DNA of 29,374 nt from Suilimivivens sp045586385. Its GTDB lineage: Bacteria; Bacillota; Clostridia; Lachnospirales; Lachnospiraceae. Location: the NCBI GenBank assembly GCA_045586385.1, contig JAZNAE010000045.1, forward strand, positions 1 through 29,374. The letters are read 5' to 3'. Positions 15,421 to 23,683 of the stretch are shown piece by piece. The translations under genes were made by a program, and so were the position numbers. The notes beneath the pieces were generated by a model. That model had not been told where the DNA came from, did no database searches, and saw nothing but the letters and a program-made list of their open reading frames with translations. Position 1 is the stretch's first letter. Each line of letters begins with the position of its first letter.

Positions 15421-17159
15421 AATTTTTATTGGTAGCCATTAATGCAAAATATATTCATTCCAATCCGGCCGTACACAACCTTTATGCATATGCCGGACCG
15501 GATCTGCAGAAACATATTGAAATCGCAGAGTATACCATAAACAATTACACACAGGATATTTTAGCAGATATCTATAAAAGAAAGCCTGATATTGTAGGCT
15601 TTTCTTGTTATATCTGGAATTTTGGACTAATAACGCAGCTTCTTCCCGATTTGAAAAAGGTGTTGCCTGATACTGATATCTGGCTTGGAGGCCCGGAGGT
15701 TTCTTTTTGTGCGCCGGATTTTTTTACAGATTATCCTATGGTAAAGGGCATTATGGCAGGAGAAGGAGAGGAAACATTCCGGGAGCTTCTTACATGCTAC
15801 ATAGCGCGGGATAATCGTATGGAAAGTGTTGCGGGGCTAATTTTGCCTACGGGCAGCACCGGACCAAGAAAGTTACTTTCCATGGATGAAATTCCTTTTT
15901 TGTATGAGAATATGGACGAATTTAAGAATAAAATCGTTTATTATGAATCGGCCAGAGGATGCCCTTTCAGGTGCAGTTATTGCCTGTCTTCTATTGATAA
16001 AACTGTGCGTCTTCGAAATATGGATACTGTAAAAAGCGAATTACTATTTTTTTTGGATCATAAATTGCCGCAGGTAAAATTTATTGACAGAACTTTTAAT
16101 TGCAATCACGGACATGCCATGGAAATATGGCGATACCTGAAGGAACATGACAATGGGGTTACCAATTTCCATTTTGAAATAGCAGCGGATATTATGACAG
16201 AAGAAGAAATAGAGTTACTGGCAGAGATGAGACCCGGACTTATGCAACTGGAAATTGGTGTACAATCCACGAACGAAAAGACACTGCGGGAGATTAACCG
16301 TTTTGTAAACACGGTACATATCAAAAGGGTGGTAGAGAAACTTCTCAAATTGGAAAACATACATATTCATTTGGATTTAATAGCAGGACTTCCCTATGAG
16401 GACTATGAGTCATTTGTAAAATCATTTAATGAAGTATATGCGATGAAACCGGAACAGTTACAGCTTGGATTTTTAAAAGTATTAAAGGGATCACTCATGG
16501 AAGAGAAGGCCGGGGAGTATGGAATCATATATACTTCAAAGCCTCCCTATGAGGTGCTGGCAACGAATTGGTTGTCTTACGAAGAAATTCTTTCCCTGAA
16601 ACAGGTAGAAGAGATGGTAGAACTTTATTATAATTCCAATCAGTTCCGACAAACACTTAAGGCATTGGAATTGTGTTTTGATGCGCCCTATGAGTTGTTC
16701 CGTAAACTGGCAGATTACTATGAAGAAAAAGGGTATTTTATGCAGGCACCGGCAAGAGGATACAGATACCGGGTACTGTTTGATTTTGCATGTTTTACGG
16801 ACAAGGAACATGAAGAACTCTACAAGGAACTTTTGACATACGATTTTTATTTGAGAGAAAACGCAAAGAGCAGACCGGAGTTTGCAAAGAATGTAGATGC
16901 TTTTTATCAGGATATTTGGTCTTTTTACCAAAAAGAAGAGGAAGATCGTATTTATTTGAAAGATTACCGGGATTATCATGCAAGGCAGATGATGAAGATG
17001 ACGCATATGGAGGTGTTTGATTATCCGGTTTGGGAAGAGGATGGGAAAAAGATGACGGAAAGGAAAGAAGTGTCATCTCATGTATTGTTTGATTATCAAA
17101 AGCGAAATCCTCTTACCGGTGATGCCAAAACGATGGTTTTTGTGGAAAAGTTTTGGTAA
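15417..17159 (+). CDS. B12-binding-type radical SAM protein with DUF4080 C-terminus
   Basis: The 580-residue cytoplasmic protein has three parts. Residues 1-140 form a Rossmann-like cobalamin-binding-type domain (GFSCYIWN, WLGGPEVSF). Residues about 170-380 form a radical SAM barrel with the cluster-binding C-x3-C-x2-C motif at Cys182, Cys186 and Cys189 (ARGCPFRCSYC). The remaining 200 residues match the DUF4080 extension found on this family in Clostridia and Bacteroidetes. The substrate is unknown; the class includes methylthiotransferases and B12-dependent methylases. No DxHxxG cobalamin motif is seen, so B12 may bind base-on or not at all. It overlaps the lipoprotein gene by 4 bp, and spmB follows after about 54 bp. 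Confidence 0.9.
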   Translation: MKFLLVAINAKYIHSNPAVHNLYAYAGPDLQKHIEIAEYTINNYTQDILADIYKRKPDIVGFSCYIWNFGLITQLLPDLKKVLPDTDIWLGGPEVSFCAPDFFTDYPMVKGIMAGEGEETFRELLTCYIARDNRMESVAGLILPTGSTGPRKLLSMDEIPFLYENMDEFKNKIVYYESARGCPFRCSYCLSSIDKTVRLRNMDTVKSELLFFLDHKLPQVKFIDRTFNCNHGHAMEIWRYLKEHDNGVTNFHFEIAADIMTEEEIELLAEMRPGLMQLEIGVQSTNEKTLREINRFVNTVHIKRVVEKLLKLENIHIHLDLIAGLPYEDYESFVKSFNEVYAMKPEQLQLGFLKVLKGSLMEEKAGEYGIIYTSKPPYEVLATNWLSYEEILSLKQVEEMVELYYNSNQFRQTLKALELCFDAPYELFRKLADYYEEKGYFMQAPARGYRYRVLFDFACFTDKEHEELYKELLTYDFYLRENAKSRPEFAKNVDAFYQDIWSFYQKEEEDRIYLKDYRDYHARQMMKMTHMEVFDYPVWEEDGKKMTERKEVSSHVLFDYQKRNPLTGDAKTMVFVEKFW

Positions 17160-17213
17160 TGTGACTTTAAAAATTGCCATATATTGTAAGGAAAAGTGAA
17201 AAGGGTTACGTGT

Positions 17214-17759
17214 ATGGCACAGATTTTAACGAATTTATCAAATATTATTATTCCGGTAATTATATTTTATATTATTGCTTACGGAGTAGTGAGTAAATGT
17301 AACGTATATGAAGATTTTGTAAAAGGAGCCAAAGAGGGATTTAAAACAGTGGTAGGAATTATGCCTACGTTGGTGGCTCTTATGGTAGCGGTAGGTGTAC
17401 TTAGGGCATCCGGTTTTTTAGGATTTTTGGGTGAGATATGCAGTCCTGTATCTGAAATTCTTCATTTTCCGGGAGAACTGATTCCTCTTGCTTTTATTAA
17501 GATGTTTTCATCTTCTGCAGCAACCGGGCTTTTGCTTGACATTTTTAAAAACCATGGGACGGATTCTTACATAGGTCTGATTGCATCAATTATGATGAGC
17601 TGTACAGAAACAATTTTTTATACGATGAGCGTTTATTTCCTTGCAGCAAAGGTAACAAAAACAAGGTACACACTGAAGGGGGCGTTGTTTTCTACGGTGG
17701 TGGGAATTGTAGCAAGCGTAGTGCTGGCAGGAATTATGGCGCTTGGGTTAGAAGGCTGA
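17214..17759 (+). CDS. spmB: Spore maturation protein SpmB-type membrane protein
   Basis: A 181-residue membrane protein with a nucleoside-recognition (Gate) domain. SpmB, with SpmA, is needed for full dehydration of the spore core in Bacillus. Landmarks include IMPTLVALMVAVGVLRASG, FPGELIPLAFIKMFSSSAATGLLLD and CTETIFYTMSVYF. Four or five membrane segments are expected. The ATG at 17214 is preferred because AAAGGG lies about 8 bp upstream; an in-frame GTG at 17196 has its AAGGA only 3 bp away. No spmA gene is adjacent, although the two are usually paired. In a strain that does not sporulate it could have another role. Confidence 0.88.
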   Translation: MAQILTNLSNIIIPVIIFYIIAYGVVSKCNVYEDFVKGAKEGFKTVVGIMPTLVALMVAVGVLRASGFLGFLGEICSPVSEILHFPGELIPLAFIKMFSSSAATGLLLDIFKNHGTDSYIGLIASIMMSCTETIFYTMSVYFLAAKVTKTRYTLKGALFSTVVGIVASVVLAGIMALGLEG

Positions 17760-17855
17760 GTTGGCGAACAAAACAACAACATCAATACTTTTGCGCAAAA
17801 ATTAGCAAAAAGTTTCTGAAAAAACAAAAAATTTATGGAAATTGAACGTAAAATC

Positions 17856-17864
17856 TGTTAAAAT
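17856..17864 (+). promoter_or_regulatory. Candidate extended -10 promoter of the chemoreceptor gene
   Basis: TG-T-TAAAAT (17856-17864) fits an extended -10 box about 63 bp before the ATG at 17927. I see no match to the flagellar sigma-28 pattern in this leader, so control with the flagellar regulon is not supported by sequence. Confidence 0.4.
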
Positions 17865-17926
17865 ATTTATATGATTTTAGGGACAAAAATGTTTATAAAA
17901 TATAGATACAGATTGGAGGAATTATC

Positions 17927-19339
17927 ATGAAGTACGCGAAAATGATTCAGCGCCTTGGCAAAATGGAACCGGTTGGCGGTAAGGAAAAATCGGAACTTGT
18001 GAATATTCAAAACAGACTGGTTGCCGGAAGGGAAAAGTTTAATACATTAGTTGATGATTCTTTTGATTCCGTAATGAAAATCAGCACTCTGGATTTGGTG
18101 ATGCGTGACAGCAGCGACAAGATGAGTAAAATCAGTGAAGCCATCGGTGCAGTTGCAGAAAACGTAGTGGAAACTGCCCAAGTTACAAATGATAATATGG
18201 CAGAGGTGGTTGGTGCCCACGAAAGTTTTACAGAGACCGTTACACAGGTTTCCGTTACTGCCGGTGAAATGATGCAGCAAATGGAAGCAAGTGGTAAGGA
18301 AATTGAAGATATTGTTGAAAAGTCTAAAGATACCATTCACAATTCCGATATTATGAAACAGGATATGCAGCAGCTGTTAGAAGTAATTAAAGGAATGAAT
18401 GAGGTAATTGAAGGTATTAATTCCATTTCCGCGCAGACCAATATGCTTGCACTAAATGCGTCTATTGAAGCGGCGAGAGCAGGGGAAGCAGGAAAGGGAT
18501 TTGCGGTAGTTGCAGAGCAAATCAGAAGTCTTGCGGAAGAAACCAAACAGCTTACAGCGACGATGGACGGATTTGTAGGAAAGATTGAAGAAGCTTCGCA
18601 GCTTACCTGTGAAAGTCTTGATAAGACTGTAGTTGAGCTTGGAGAAATGAGAGAAAACTTAAATATTGTACTAGATAACAATGCAAAGAATCAGGCCGGT
18701 GTGGGAGATATTACAGAAGCCATTACGACAATTGCCGCAGCCAGCGAAGAGATTTTCAGTACCGTTACCGGTGTGCAGGATCAGATGGAGAAGTTGAATG
18801 AAGAATGTGTTATTTTAAATGAACAGGCAGAAAGTCTTATAGATGTATCCAAAGAAGTATTAGAAGGACTTGAACCTGTTGAGGAAATCGGAAAAGATTT
18901 GGATGATTCCGTTAAACTTATGGGTGAAATGGTTCATGATGTATTCTATATGCTGGACAATCAGATATTTATAAATACCATGCAAAACGCAATTATTGCA
19001 CATCAAAATTGGGTAAAGGCGCTGGAAAAGATTGTGGAAACAGGAGGGGTTATACCTCTGCAGGCAGATGCAACCAAGTGTGCATTTGGTCACTTCTATT
19101 ATGCAATGCATCCGGAAAATGCGGAAATTAAAGAGATCTGGGTTGCGCTGGAAGAGAAGCACCGCACCTTACATACACATGGTAAAGTAGCAATACAAAT
19201 GGTAAAAGAAGCAAATTCATCAGAAGCAAAGAAAGAATGCGATTTGGCTGATAAACTTTCTGAAGAATTGGTTGCAGATTTTAACAAAATTATTGAGTTG
19301 GCAAAAGCGGCAGATGAAACAGGGGCAAAAATTTTTTAA
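17927..19339 (+). CDS. Soluble chemoreceptor with C-terminal CZB zinc-binding domain
   Basis: This cytoplasmic methyl-accepting chemotaxis protein should signal to a CheA-CheW complex. The 470-residue product has no membrane segment and no N-terminal sensor domain. Its middle part is a long coiled-coil signalling region with the conserved hairpin tip at about 164-200 (QTNMLALNASIEAARAGEAGKGFAVVAEQIR region). The C-terminus (about 345-425) is a chemoreceptor zinc-binding domain with the His-Cys-His-His ligand set: His359 in HQNW, Cys385 in KCAFGHFYY, and His412 and His416 in KHRTLH. CZB domains have been linked to sensing zinc or oxidants such as hypochlorous acid. The start has GGAGG about 8 bp upstream. 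No other chemotaxis genes are nearby. Its stop codon overlaps that of the convergent AEC gene. Confidence 0.92.
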   Translation: MKYAKMIQRLGKMEPVGGKEKSELVNIQNRLVAGREKFNTLVDDSFDSVMKISTLDLVMRDSSDKMSKISEAIGAVAENVVETAQVTNDNMAEVVGAHESFTETVTQVSVTAGEMMQQMEASGKEIEDIVEKSKDTIHNSDIMKQDMQQLLEVIKGMNEVIEGINSISAQTNMLALNASIEAARAGEAGKGFAVVAEQIRSLAEETKQLTATMDGFVGKIEEASQLTCESLDKTVVELGEMRENLNIVLDNNAKNQAGVGDITEAITTIAAASEEIFSTVTGVQDQMEKLNEECVILNEQAESLIDVSKEVLEGLEPVEEIGKDLDDSVKLMGEMVHDVFYMLDNQIFINTMQNAIIAHQNWVKALEKIVETGGVIPLQADATKCAFGHFYYAMHPENAEIKEIWVALEEKHRTLHTHGKVAIQMVKEANSSEAKKECDLADKLSEELVADFNKIIELAKAADETGAKIF

Positions 19340-20298
19340 ATAATTCCCACAGATTTTAAAAGGTAAAGCCAAAAGGTAAGAGTCAAGGAACTTAAGAAGG
19401 TCGTAGCGACTACCACACTGGATGTTAAAATGCCTTCGTGTTTCATGTTTTTGGCCATGATATAACAGCTTGCGGTGGTGGGAGAACCCAGCATCACAAG
19501 GATGGCAATCAGTTTTTCCCCATCAAAGTTCATAAAGATGGCAATAGGAAGAAAAAGGGCAGGCCAAAGCAATAATTTCATAAAAGAACAGATAAGCGTT
19601 GGCTTTATGTGGGCCAACGCTTTTTTGCCCTGAAAGCCCGCACCCAGGCCAAGCAGGGCAAGGGGACTCGCAATTACGGCAAGGTTGTTAATGGTTTTAT
19701 TAATAATAACGGGAAAAGAAACCGGCAGAACAGAAACAATCATGCCCGTAACAATTCCCAATATAATCGGATTGGTAATAATGTCTTTTGCACATGTTTT
19801 AAGCATGGAAAAGGATAAGACATTTTCCTTTTCCGGGTTACTGTCAGGTTTGGTAAGAGACAGTATAATCACTGCGGCTACATTATAAAGAGGAACCGTA
19901 CCGATAATCATGAGAGGTGCCATTCCGGAAGTGCCGTATATGTTCTGGATAAAGGCAATACCCAAAATAGCGGCACTGCTTCTGTAAGAGGCCTGCACAA
20001 ATTCTCCCACAAGGTCCTTTTTTTTGGACACTTTTGCTGTTATAATCCAAGTAACAAGAATACAAAATAATGTGGAACAAAAACAAAATAAAACGTAAGA
20101 AGTGTCCCACGCCTGTAAAAAGTCGGATTCGGAAATATCCTTAAAAACAAGTATGGGAAGAGTTACTTTGTAATTAAAAGAATTCAATGTTTTTACAAAG
20201 GAATCATCCAAAACTTTTATATTCTTTAATATATAGCCGATTACCATGATTAAGAATATGGGTATAGTGGCATTTAAACTGAAAATCAAATTGTCCAT
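19336..20298 (-). CDS. AEC family transporter
   Basis: A 320-residue permease of the auxin efflux carrier family, which in bacteria exports or exchanges small organic anions such as malate. About ten membrane segments are visible in two five-helix halves (residues 1-150 and 170-320). Landmarks are VIGYILKN near the N-terminus and LALLGLGAGFQGKKA and LVMLGSPTTASCYIMAK in the second half. The substrate cannot be told from sequence. The start at 20298 is set by AAAGGAG 5 bp upstream; the open frame runs further but has no other good site. A consensus promoter precedes it. Its TAA stop overlaps the stop of the convergent chemoreceptor gene, and no terminator separates them. Confidence 0.9.
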   Translation of the reverse strand: MDNLIFSLNATIPIFLIMVIGYILKNIKVLDDSFVKTLNSFNYKVTLPILVFKDISESDFLQAWDTSYVLFCFCSTLFCILVTWIITAKVSKKKDLVGEFVQASYRSSAAILGIAFIQNIYGTSGMAPLMIIGTVPLYNVAAVIILSLTKPDSNPEKENVLSFSMLKTCAKDIITNPIILGIVTGMIVSVLPVSFPVIINKTINNLAVIASPLALLGLGAGFQGKKALAHIKPTLICSFMKLLLWPALFLPIAIFMNFDGEKLIAILVMLGSPTTASCYIMAKNMKHEGILTSSVVVATTFLSSLTLTFWLYLLKSVGII

Positions 20299-20322
20299 GG
20301 CGACTCCTTTCATCAAGTAAAG

Positions 20323-20351
20323 AGTATAGGAGCGTTTCGGTTTTTTGTCAA
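20323..20351 (-). promoter_or_regulatory. Consensus sigma-A promoter of the AEC transporter gene
   Basis: On the minus strand TTGACA (20351-20346), a spacer of exactly 17 bp, and TATACT (20328-20323). Transcription would start near 20316, giving a short leader of about 18 nt. The -35 box ends only 10 bp before the ribosome binding site of the divergent nuclease gene, so that gene's promoter must lie inside or beyond the AEC leader. Confidence 0.9.
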
Positions 20352-20373
20352 TCACAGCACAAGGAGAAAATAT

Positions 20374-20844
20374 ATGAGAAATTTTTCGCCGGAAATGTGG
20401 ATTATGTCCGGAATCGTATTCATATTACTGCTGATAATTACGAGCCTGCTGATTACGCACCGCAGGCGGTTTGCAGTGGCAGAAGTCTTCGAAAATATGG
20501 AAGGACATGAGTTTGAATGTTACTGTGCAGATTTGCTTAAACAAAGAGGGTTTGTGGATGTAGAGGTTACCAAGGGCAGTGGCGATTACGGAGTCGATAT
20601 TCTGGCAGAAAAGGATGGTGTTACCTATGCCATCCAATGTAAGAGGTATACATCTCCTGTAGGAGTAAAAGCGGTGCAGGAGGCATATGCGGGCCGGGAT
20701 TATTATGACCGGATGGTAGGGGTGGTCCTGACCAATCAGTATTTCACAACCCCGGCGGTAGAAGCAGCAAAGAAACTTAAGATTCTTTTGTGGGATGGAG
20801 GTTATCTGGAGAGTATGATTGAAGAGTCGTCTCAAGGAAGGTAA
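20374..20844 (+). CDS. Membrane-anchored Mrr-type restriction endonuclease-like protein
   Basis: A 156-residue protein with one N-terminal membrane helix (about 9-28, followed by HRRRF as positive-inside anchor) and a cytoplasmic Mrr_cat-type nuclease domain (about 40-150). The PD-(D/E)XK active site is complete in form: Glu47, Asp75 in GSGDYGVDI and Gln88-Cys-Lys90 in IQCKRY. It should cleave DNA or be derived from such an enzyme; the membrane anchoring suggests it acts at the envelope, for example on incoming DNA (inference). No methylase or specificity subunit is adjacent. AAGGAG lies 7 bp before the ATG. The 3' end overlaps the convergent DUF885 gene by 68 bp. Confidence 0.85.
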   Translation: MRNFSPEMWIMSGIVFILLLIITSLLITHRRRFAVAEVFENMEGHEFECYCADLLKQRGFVDVEVTKGSGDYGVDILAEKDGVTYAIQCKRYTSPVGVKAVQEAYAGRDYYDRMVGVVLTNQYFTTPAVEAAKKLKILLWDGGYLESMIEESSQGR

Positions 20845-22660
20845 AGTCTGCGGGACCGTTTTGCAATACAAATTGATGAAAATCATATAGACAAAACTGG
20901 GGGCCCCAGAGAGTTTTAGCCTTTTCTTTTAAGAGGTTTATTTCTAAAAAGCCAAGGTAATATTTTAAATAATTACAAGGTTCTTCACGAATGTATTCGT
21001 ATATGGAGGAAACAGATTTTTGATTTGTGATACCGATAGATAATAAAATTTTTTGCACATCTTTCATGGTTGCCCCATCATAATGGATGGCAATATCAAG
21101 AAGTGCATATATGCCGATATGCAGATTGCGATTCAAGCGGCAGGCTTCGTAGTAAGCGAGGTAATAGTCGGTTAACGCGTCAGATCTGCCGGCGGGTGAA
21201 GTTTCCCTTATATACTCTTTTGCATATTCATAAGAAAGGTTTTCTACATAATATGCCCAACCTTCCACATAGCCGCCGTAATGTAAGAGGTGGCGAAGAG
21301 GCGGTGTATTTTCCGTTGTCATATAAAGCTGACTGTAAACAGTTTGGTATAAATGTCCGGGATATCCTTCGTGTGCAAGTGTGGTATACAGATTTAAACT
21401 GTCATAGTTATTTTTGGGGTTAATATATATTGTGTTCTGTGACATATCATCAATGGGAGGAGTTAAATAATAAGCAGGGCTACAGTAGTTTTCCATGGAC
21501 GGAGAAACATGTTTAATCGTTGCTTTTGCTTCGAATGTTTCCTCTGTGTTAGGAAAAGAAGGAAAATCCTTTGCCATACGAGCTTTTAAATCACGTAATA
21601 TATCTTTGGGATCAGATAAGGGCAGGGCGAGCGCGTCAGTTAATGAAGAATCGCCAAGCTGCGGGTATTTGCCAAGAAGTATGCACAAAGAATCATAGTT
21701 TTGTTTAAAGTCGTCGTAAAGAAGGCGTTTTATTTCTGAAACAGGGCGGTCACTTCCTGTTGTGGAGGCAAGAAGATATTCATAATAAGTCCGTCCTTCC
21801 GGATAATAGCAAAGGCCTTTGTCATTGGAACCTTTTCCCAAAAGAAGGGTAAAAGTATCTGCAATTTCTTCGTAAGCAGGAGTCATCACAGTAGTCAGCA
21901 GGCGGTCATTTTCGGCAATGTATGCGTTTGCCTCATCTTTAGTAATAATTTTTTGTGAAACAAGCACTGCAAGGCGTTCCGCAAAGGTTTGATGCAAGAA
22001 ATGATTACCTGCGGAAAGCATATTTTTGTCCATAATCACACCGCATTGTTCGATTACTTTTTGAGCGGAAGAATCATCCATAAAGAAGCCGGCATCGGCT
22101 TTTTCTTTTTCATAGAGTAAGAGACCTTCCAAATACGGTTTACTTTGTTCCAAAATGTTTAAATAGTCCTCTACATCCTCAGGCCGTCGAAAGGAATAGT
22201 CAGCCAGTAAAATAGGGAGAGAAGACTGAATTCCGGAATTGGGTGAAAAGGGTTCGCTGTAATAAGAAAGACCGCTCCCCTTCAACTCCAAGGTTAAGTA
22301 GCGGGTAAGCAGATCATATGTAACGGCAGCTTCCGGCGTGAGTTTTTCTTTTGAAATGCCGGAAAGGATTTTTAAAGAAGCGGATATTTCGCCGGTATTG
22401 TCAGCATCCGCACTCCCACCTGTGTAAATAGGAAGAATGGTTTTGTCGGTAATGCCGTAATTTTCGGGATAGGCGAGCGTGTAATGAAGATTTAGGATAT
22501 TTCCGGATAACTCGGAAACAAATAAGTCCTTTGTATATTTTTTAAATTTTGCCTCATCTGTGAAAGTGACAGAAGCAAAAAGAATAAACAAAGTAATAAA
22601 AAAGAAAAGAAGCGGATATATAAGCCATTGTTTGGCTGTCAGTTTTTTTGAAAAATGCAT
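20777..22660 (-). CDS. DUF885 family membrane-anchored zinc metallopeptidase
   Basis: A 627-residue protein with an uncleaved N-terminal signal anchor (about 11-32, after a KKLTAKQ segment), which should place the catalytic domain outside the cell. The family motif HEGYPGH is at 430-436 (zinc ligands His430 and His436, catalytic Glu431), followed by GGYVEGWAYYVE at 462-473, which would supply the third ligand. DUF885 proteins are gluzincin-like and predicted peptidases. The start has AGAGG 5 bp upstream. The last 22 codons overlap the end of the nuclease gene on the other strand; both C-termini look natural, so the overlap appears real. A TATAAT lies at 22693-22688 on the minus strand, with a poor -35. 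Confidence 0.9.
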   Translation of the reverse strand: MHFSKKLTAKQWLIYPLLFFFITLFILFASVTFTDEAKFKKYTKDLFVSELSGNILNLHYTLAYPENYGITDKTILPIYTGGSADADNTGEISASLKILSGISKEKLTPEAAVTYDLLTRYLTLELKGSGLSYYSEPFSPNSGIQSSLPILLADYSFRRPEDVEDYLNILEQSKPYLEGLLLYEKEKADAGFFMDDSSAQKVIEQCGVIMDKNMLSAGNHFLHQTFAERLAVLVSQKIITKDEANAYIAENDRLLTTVMTPAYEEIADTFTLLLGKGSNDKGLCYYPEGRTYYEYLLASTTGSDRPVSEIKRLLYDDFKQNYDSLCILLGKYPQLGDSSLTDALALPLSDPKDILRDLKARMAKDFPSFPNTEETFEAKATIKHVSPSMENYCSPAYYLTPPIDDMSQNTIYINPKNNYDSLNLYTTLAHEGYPGHLYQTVYSQLYMTTENTPPLRHLLHYGGYVEGWAYYVENLSYEYAKEYIRETSPAGRSDALTDYYLAYYEACRLNRNLHIGIYALLDIAIHYDGATMKDVQKILLSIGITNQKSVSSIYEYIREEPCNYLKYYLGFLEINLLKEKAKTLWGPQFCLYDFHQFVLQNGPADFTFLETTLQSYSPDNLHPTKES

Positions 22661-22761
22661 AAAAGCCTCTGCTGACCGGTTTTTTTAATTATATGTGAAA
22701 ACTGTGGAAAAAGTACACAGGACATGACAATATCTGAGTGATATTTAGCATGAATAACATA

Positions 22762-22790
22762 TAGACGCTTTTCGTGAAATATGGTAAAAT
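22762..22790 (+). promoter_or_regulatory. Promoter of the transketolase operon
   Basis: TAGACG (22762-22767), a 17-bp spacer and TAAAAT (22785-22790) preceded by TGG, which adds an extended -10 element. Transcription would start near 22797, about 41 bp before the ATG. Confidence 0.6.
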
Positions 22791-22837
22791 TTAATGGGTT
22801 TTAAGACGACGGTACATATGTTAGAACGGAGGTAAGT

Positions 22838-23683
22838 ATGAATAATCTGGAACTTAAAAAAATTGCCAACGAAGTACGTAAAGGCATCGTTACGGCAGTA
22901 CACAGTGCAAAAGCCGGTCATCCCGGTGGATCTTTGTCCGCAGCAGATATCTATACATATCTGTATTTTGAAGAAATGAACATTGATCCTAAAAATCCTA
23001 AGAAGGAAGACAGAGACCGTTTTGTTTTATCAAAAGGTCATACAGCTCCCGGACTTTATTCTACTCTTGCACAGAGAGGATATTTCCCGGTTGAAGACTT
23101 AAAGACACTTCGTAAATTGGGATCTTATTTGCAGGGACATCCTTGTATGCAGCACATCCCCGGTGTTGATATGTCCAGCGGTTCTTTGGGACAGGGAATT
23201 TCAACTGCAGTAGGTATGGCACTTGCAGCTAAAATGGATAACAAGGATACAAGAGTTTATACACTTTTAGGTGATGGCGAAATTCAGGAAGGCCAGGTAT
23301 GGGAAGCTTCCATGTTTGCAGGACATCGTAAGCTTGACAATCTCGTAGTTATCGTTGATAACAACGGATTACAGATTGACGGTGCAATCGAAGATGTATG
23401 TTCTCCTTATCCTATCGATAAGAAATTTGAAGCATTCAATTTCCACGTAATCAATGTGGATGCACATGACTTTGATGCTTTAAGAGCTGCTTTCAAAGAA
23501 GCAAGAGAAACAAAGGGAATGCCCACAGCAATTATCGCACACAGCTTAAAGGGTAAAGGCGTATCTTTCATGGAAGGTCAGGCTTCCTGGCACGGAACCG
23601 CTCCCAATGATGAGCAGTATGCTGTAGCAATGGCAGACCTTGAAAAAATTGATGAAGAATTAAATAAGGAGGGACAGGCGTAA
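22838..23683 (+). CDS. Transketolase, N-terminal (thiamine diphosphate-binding) subunit
   Basis: This is the first half of a split transketolase, which moves two-carbon units between sugar phosphates in the non-oxidative pentose phosphate pathway. The 281-residue subunit carries the thiamine diphosphate and metal-binding motif GDGEIQEGQVWEA (about 147-159) ending in NNGLQIDG, plus SAKAGHPGGSLS and SKGHTAPGLYS near the N-terminus. Two-gene transketolases are common in Clostridia and archaea. GGAGG lies 6 bp before the ATG. The stop codon shares one base with the start of the second subunit (TAATG), a translational coupling that would ensure equal amounts. Codon use is biased as in highly expressed genes. 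Confidence 0.96.
   Translation: MNNLELKKIANEVRKGIVTAVHSAKAGHPGGSLSAADIYTYLYFEEMNIDPKNPKKEDRDRFVLSKGHTAPGLYSTLAQRGYFPVEDLKTLRKLGSYLQGHPCMQHIPGVDMSSGSLGQGISTAVGMALAAKMDNKDTRVYTLLGDGEIQEGQVWEASMFAGHRKLDNLVVIVDNNGLQIDGAIEDVCSPYPIDKKFEAFNFHVINVDAHDFDALRAAFKEARETKGMPTAIIAHSLKGKGVSFMEGQASWHGTAPNDEQYAVAMADLEKIDEELNKEGQA

Noticed and set aside
16536..17006. 156-codon antisense open frame opposite the radical SAM gene
   Set aside because: It is a shadow of the DUF4080 region; no start signals or homology pattern were seen.
17802..17813. TTTTGCGCAAAA palindrome after spmB
   Set aside because: It is short, lies in AT-rich DNA, and has no T-run or partner sites; chance is likely.
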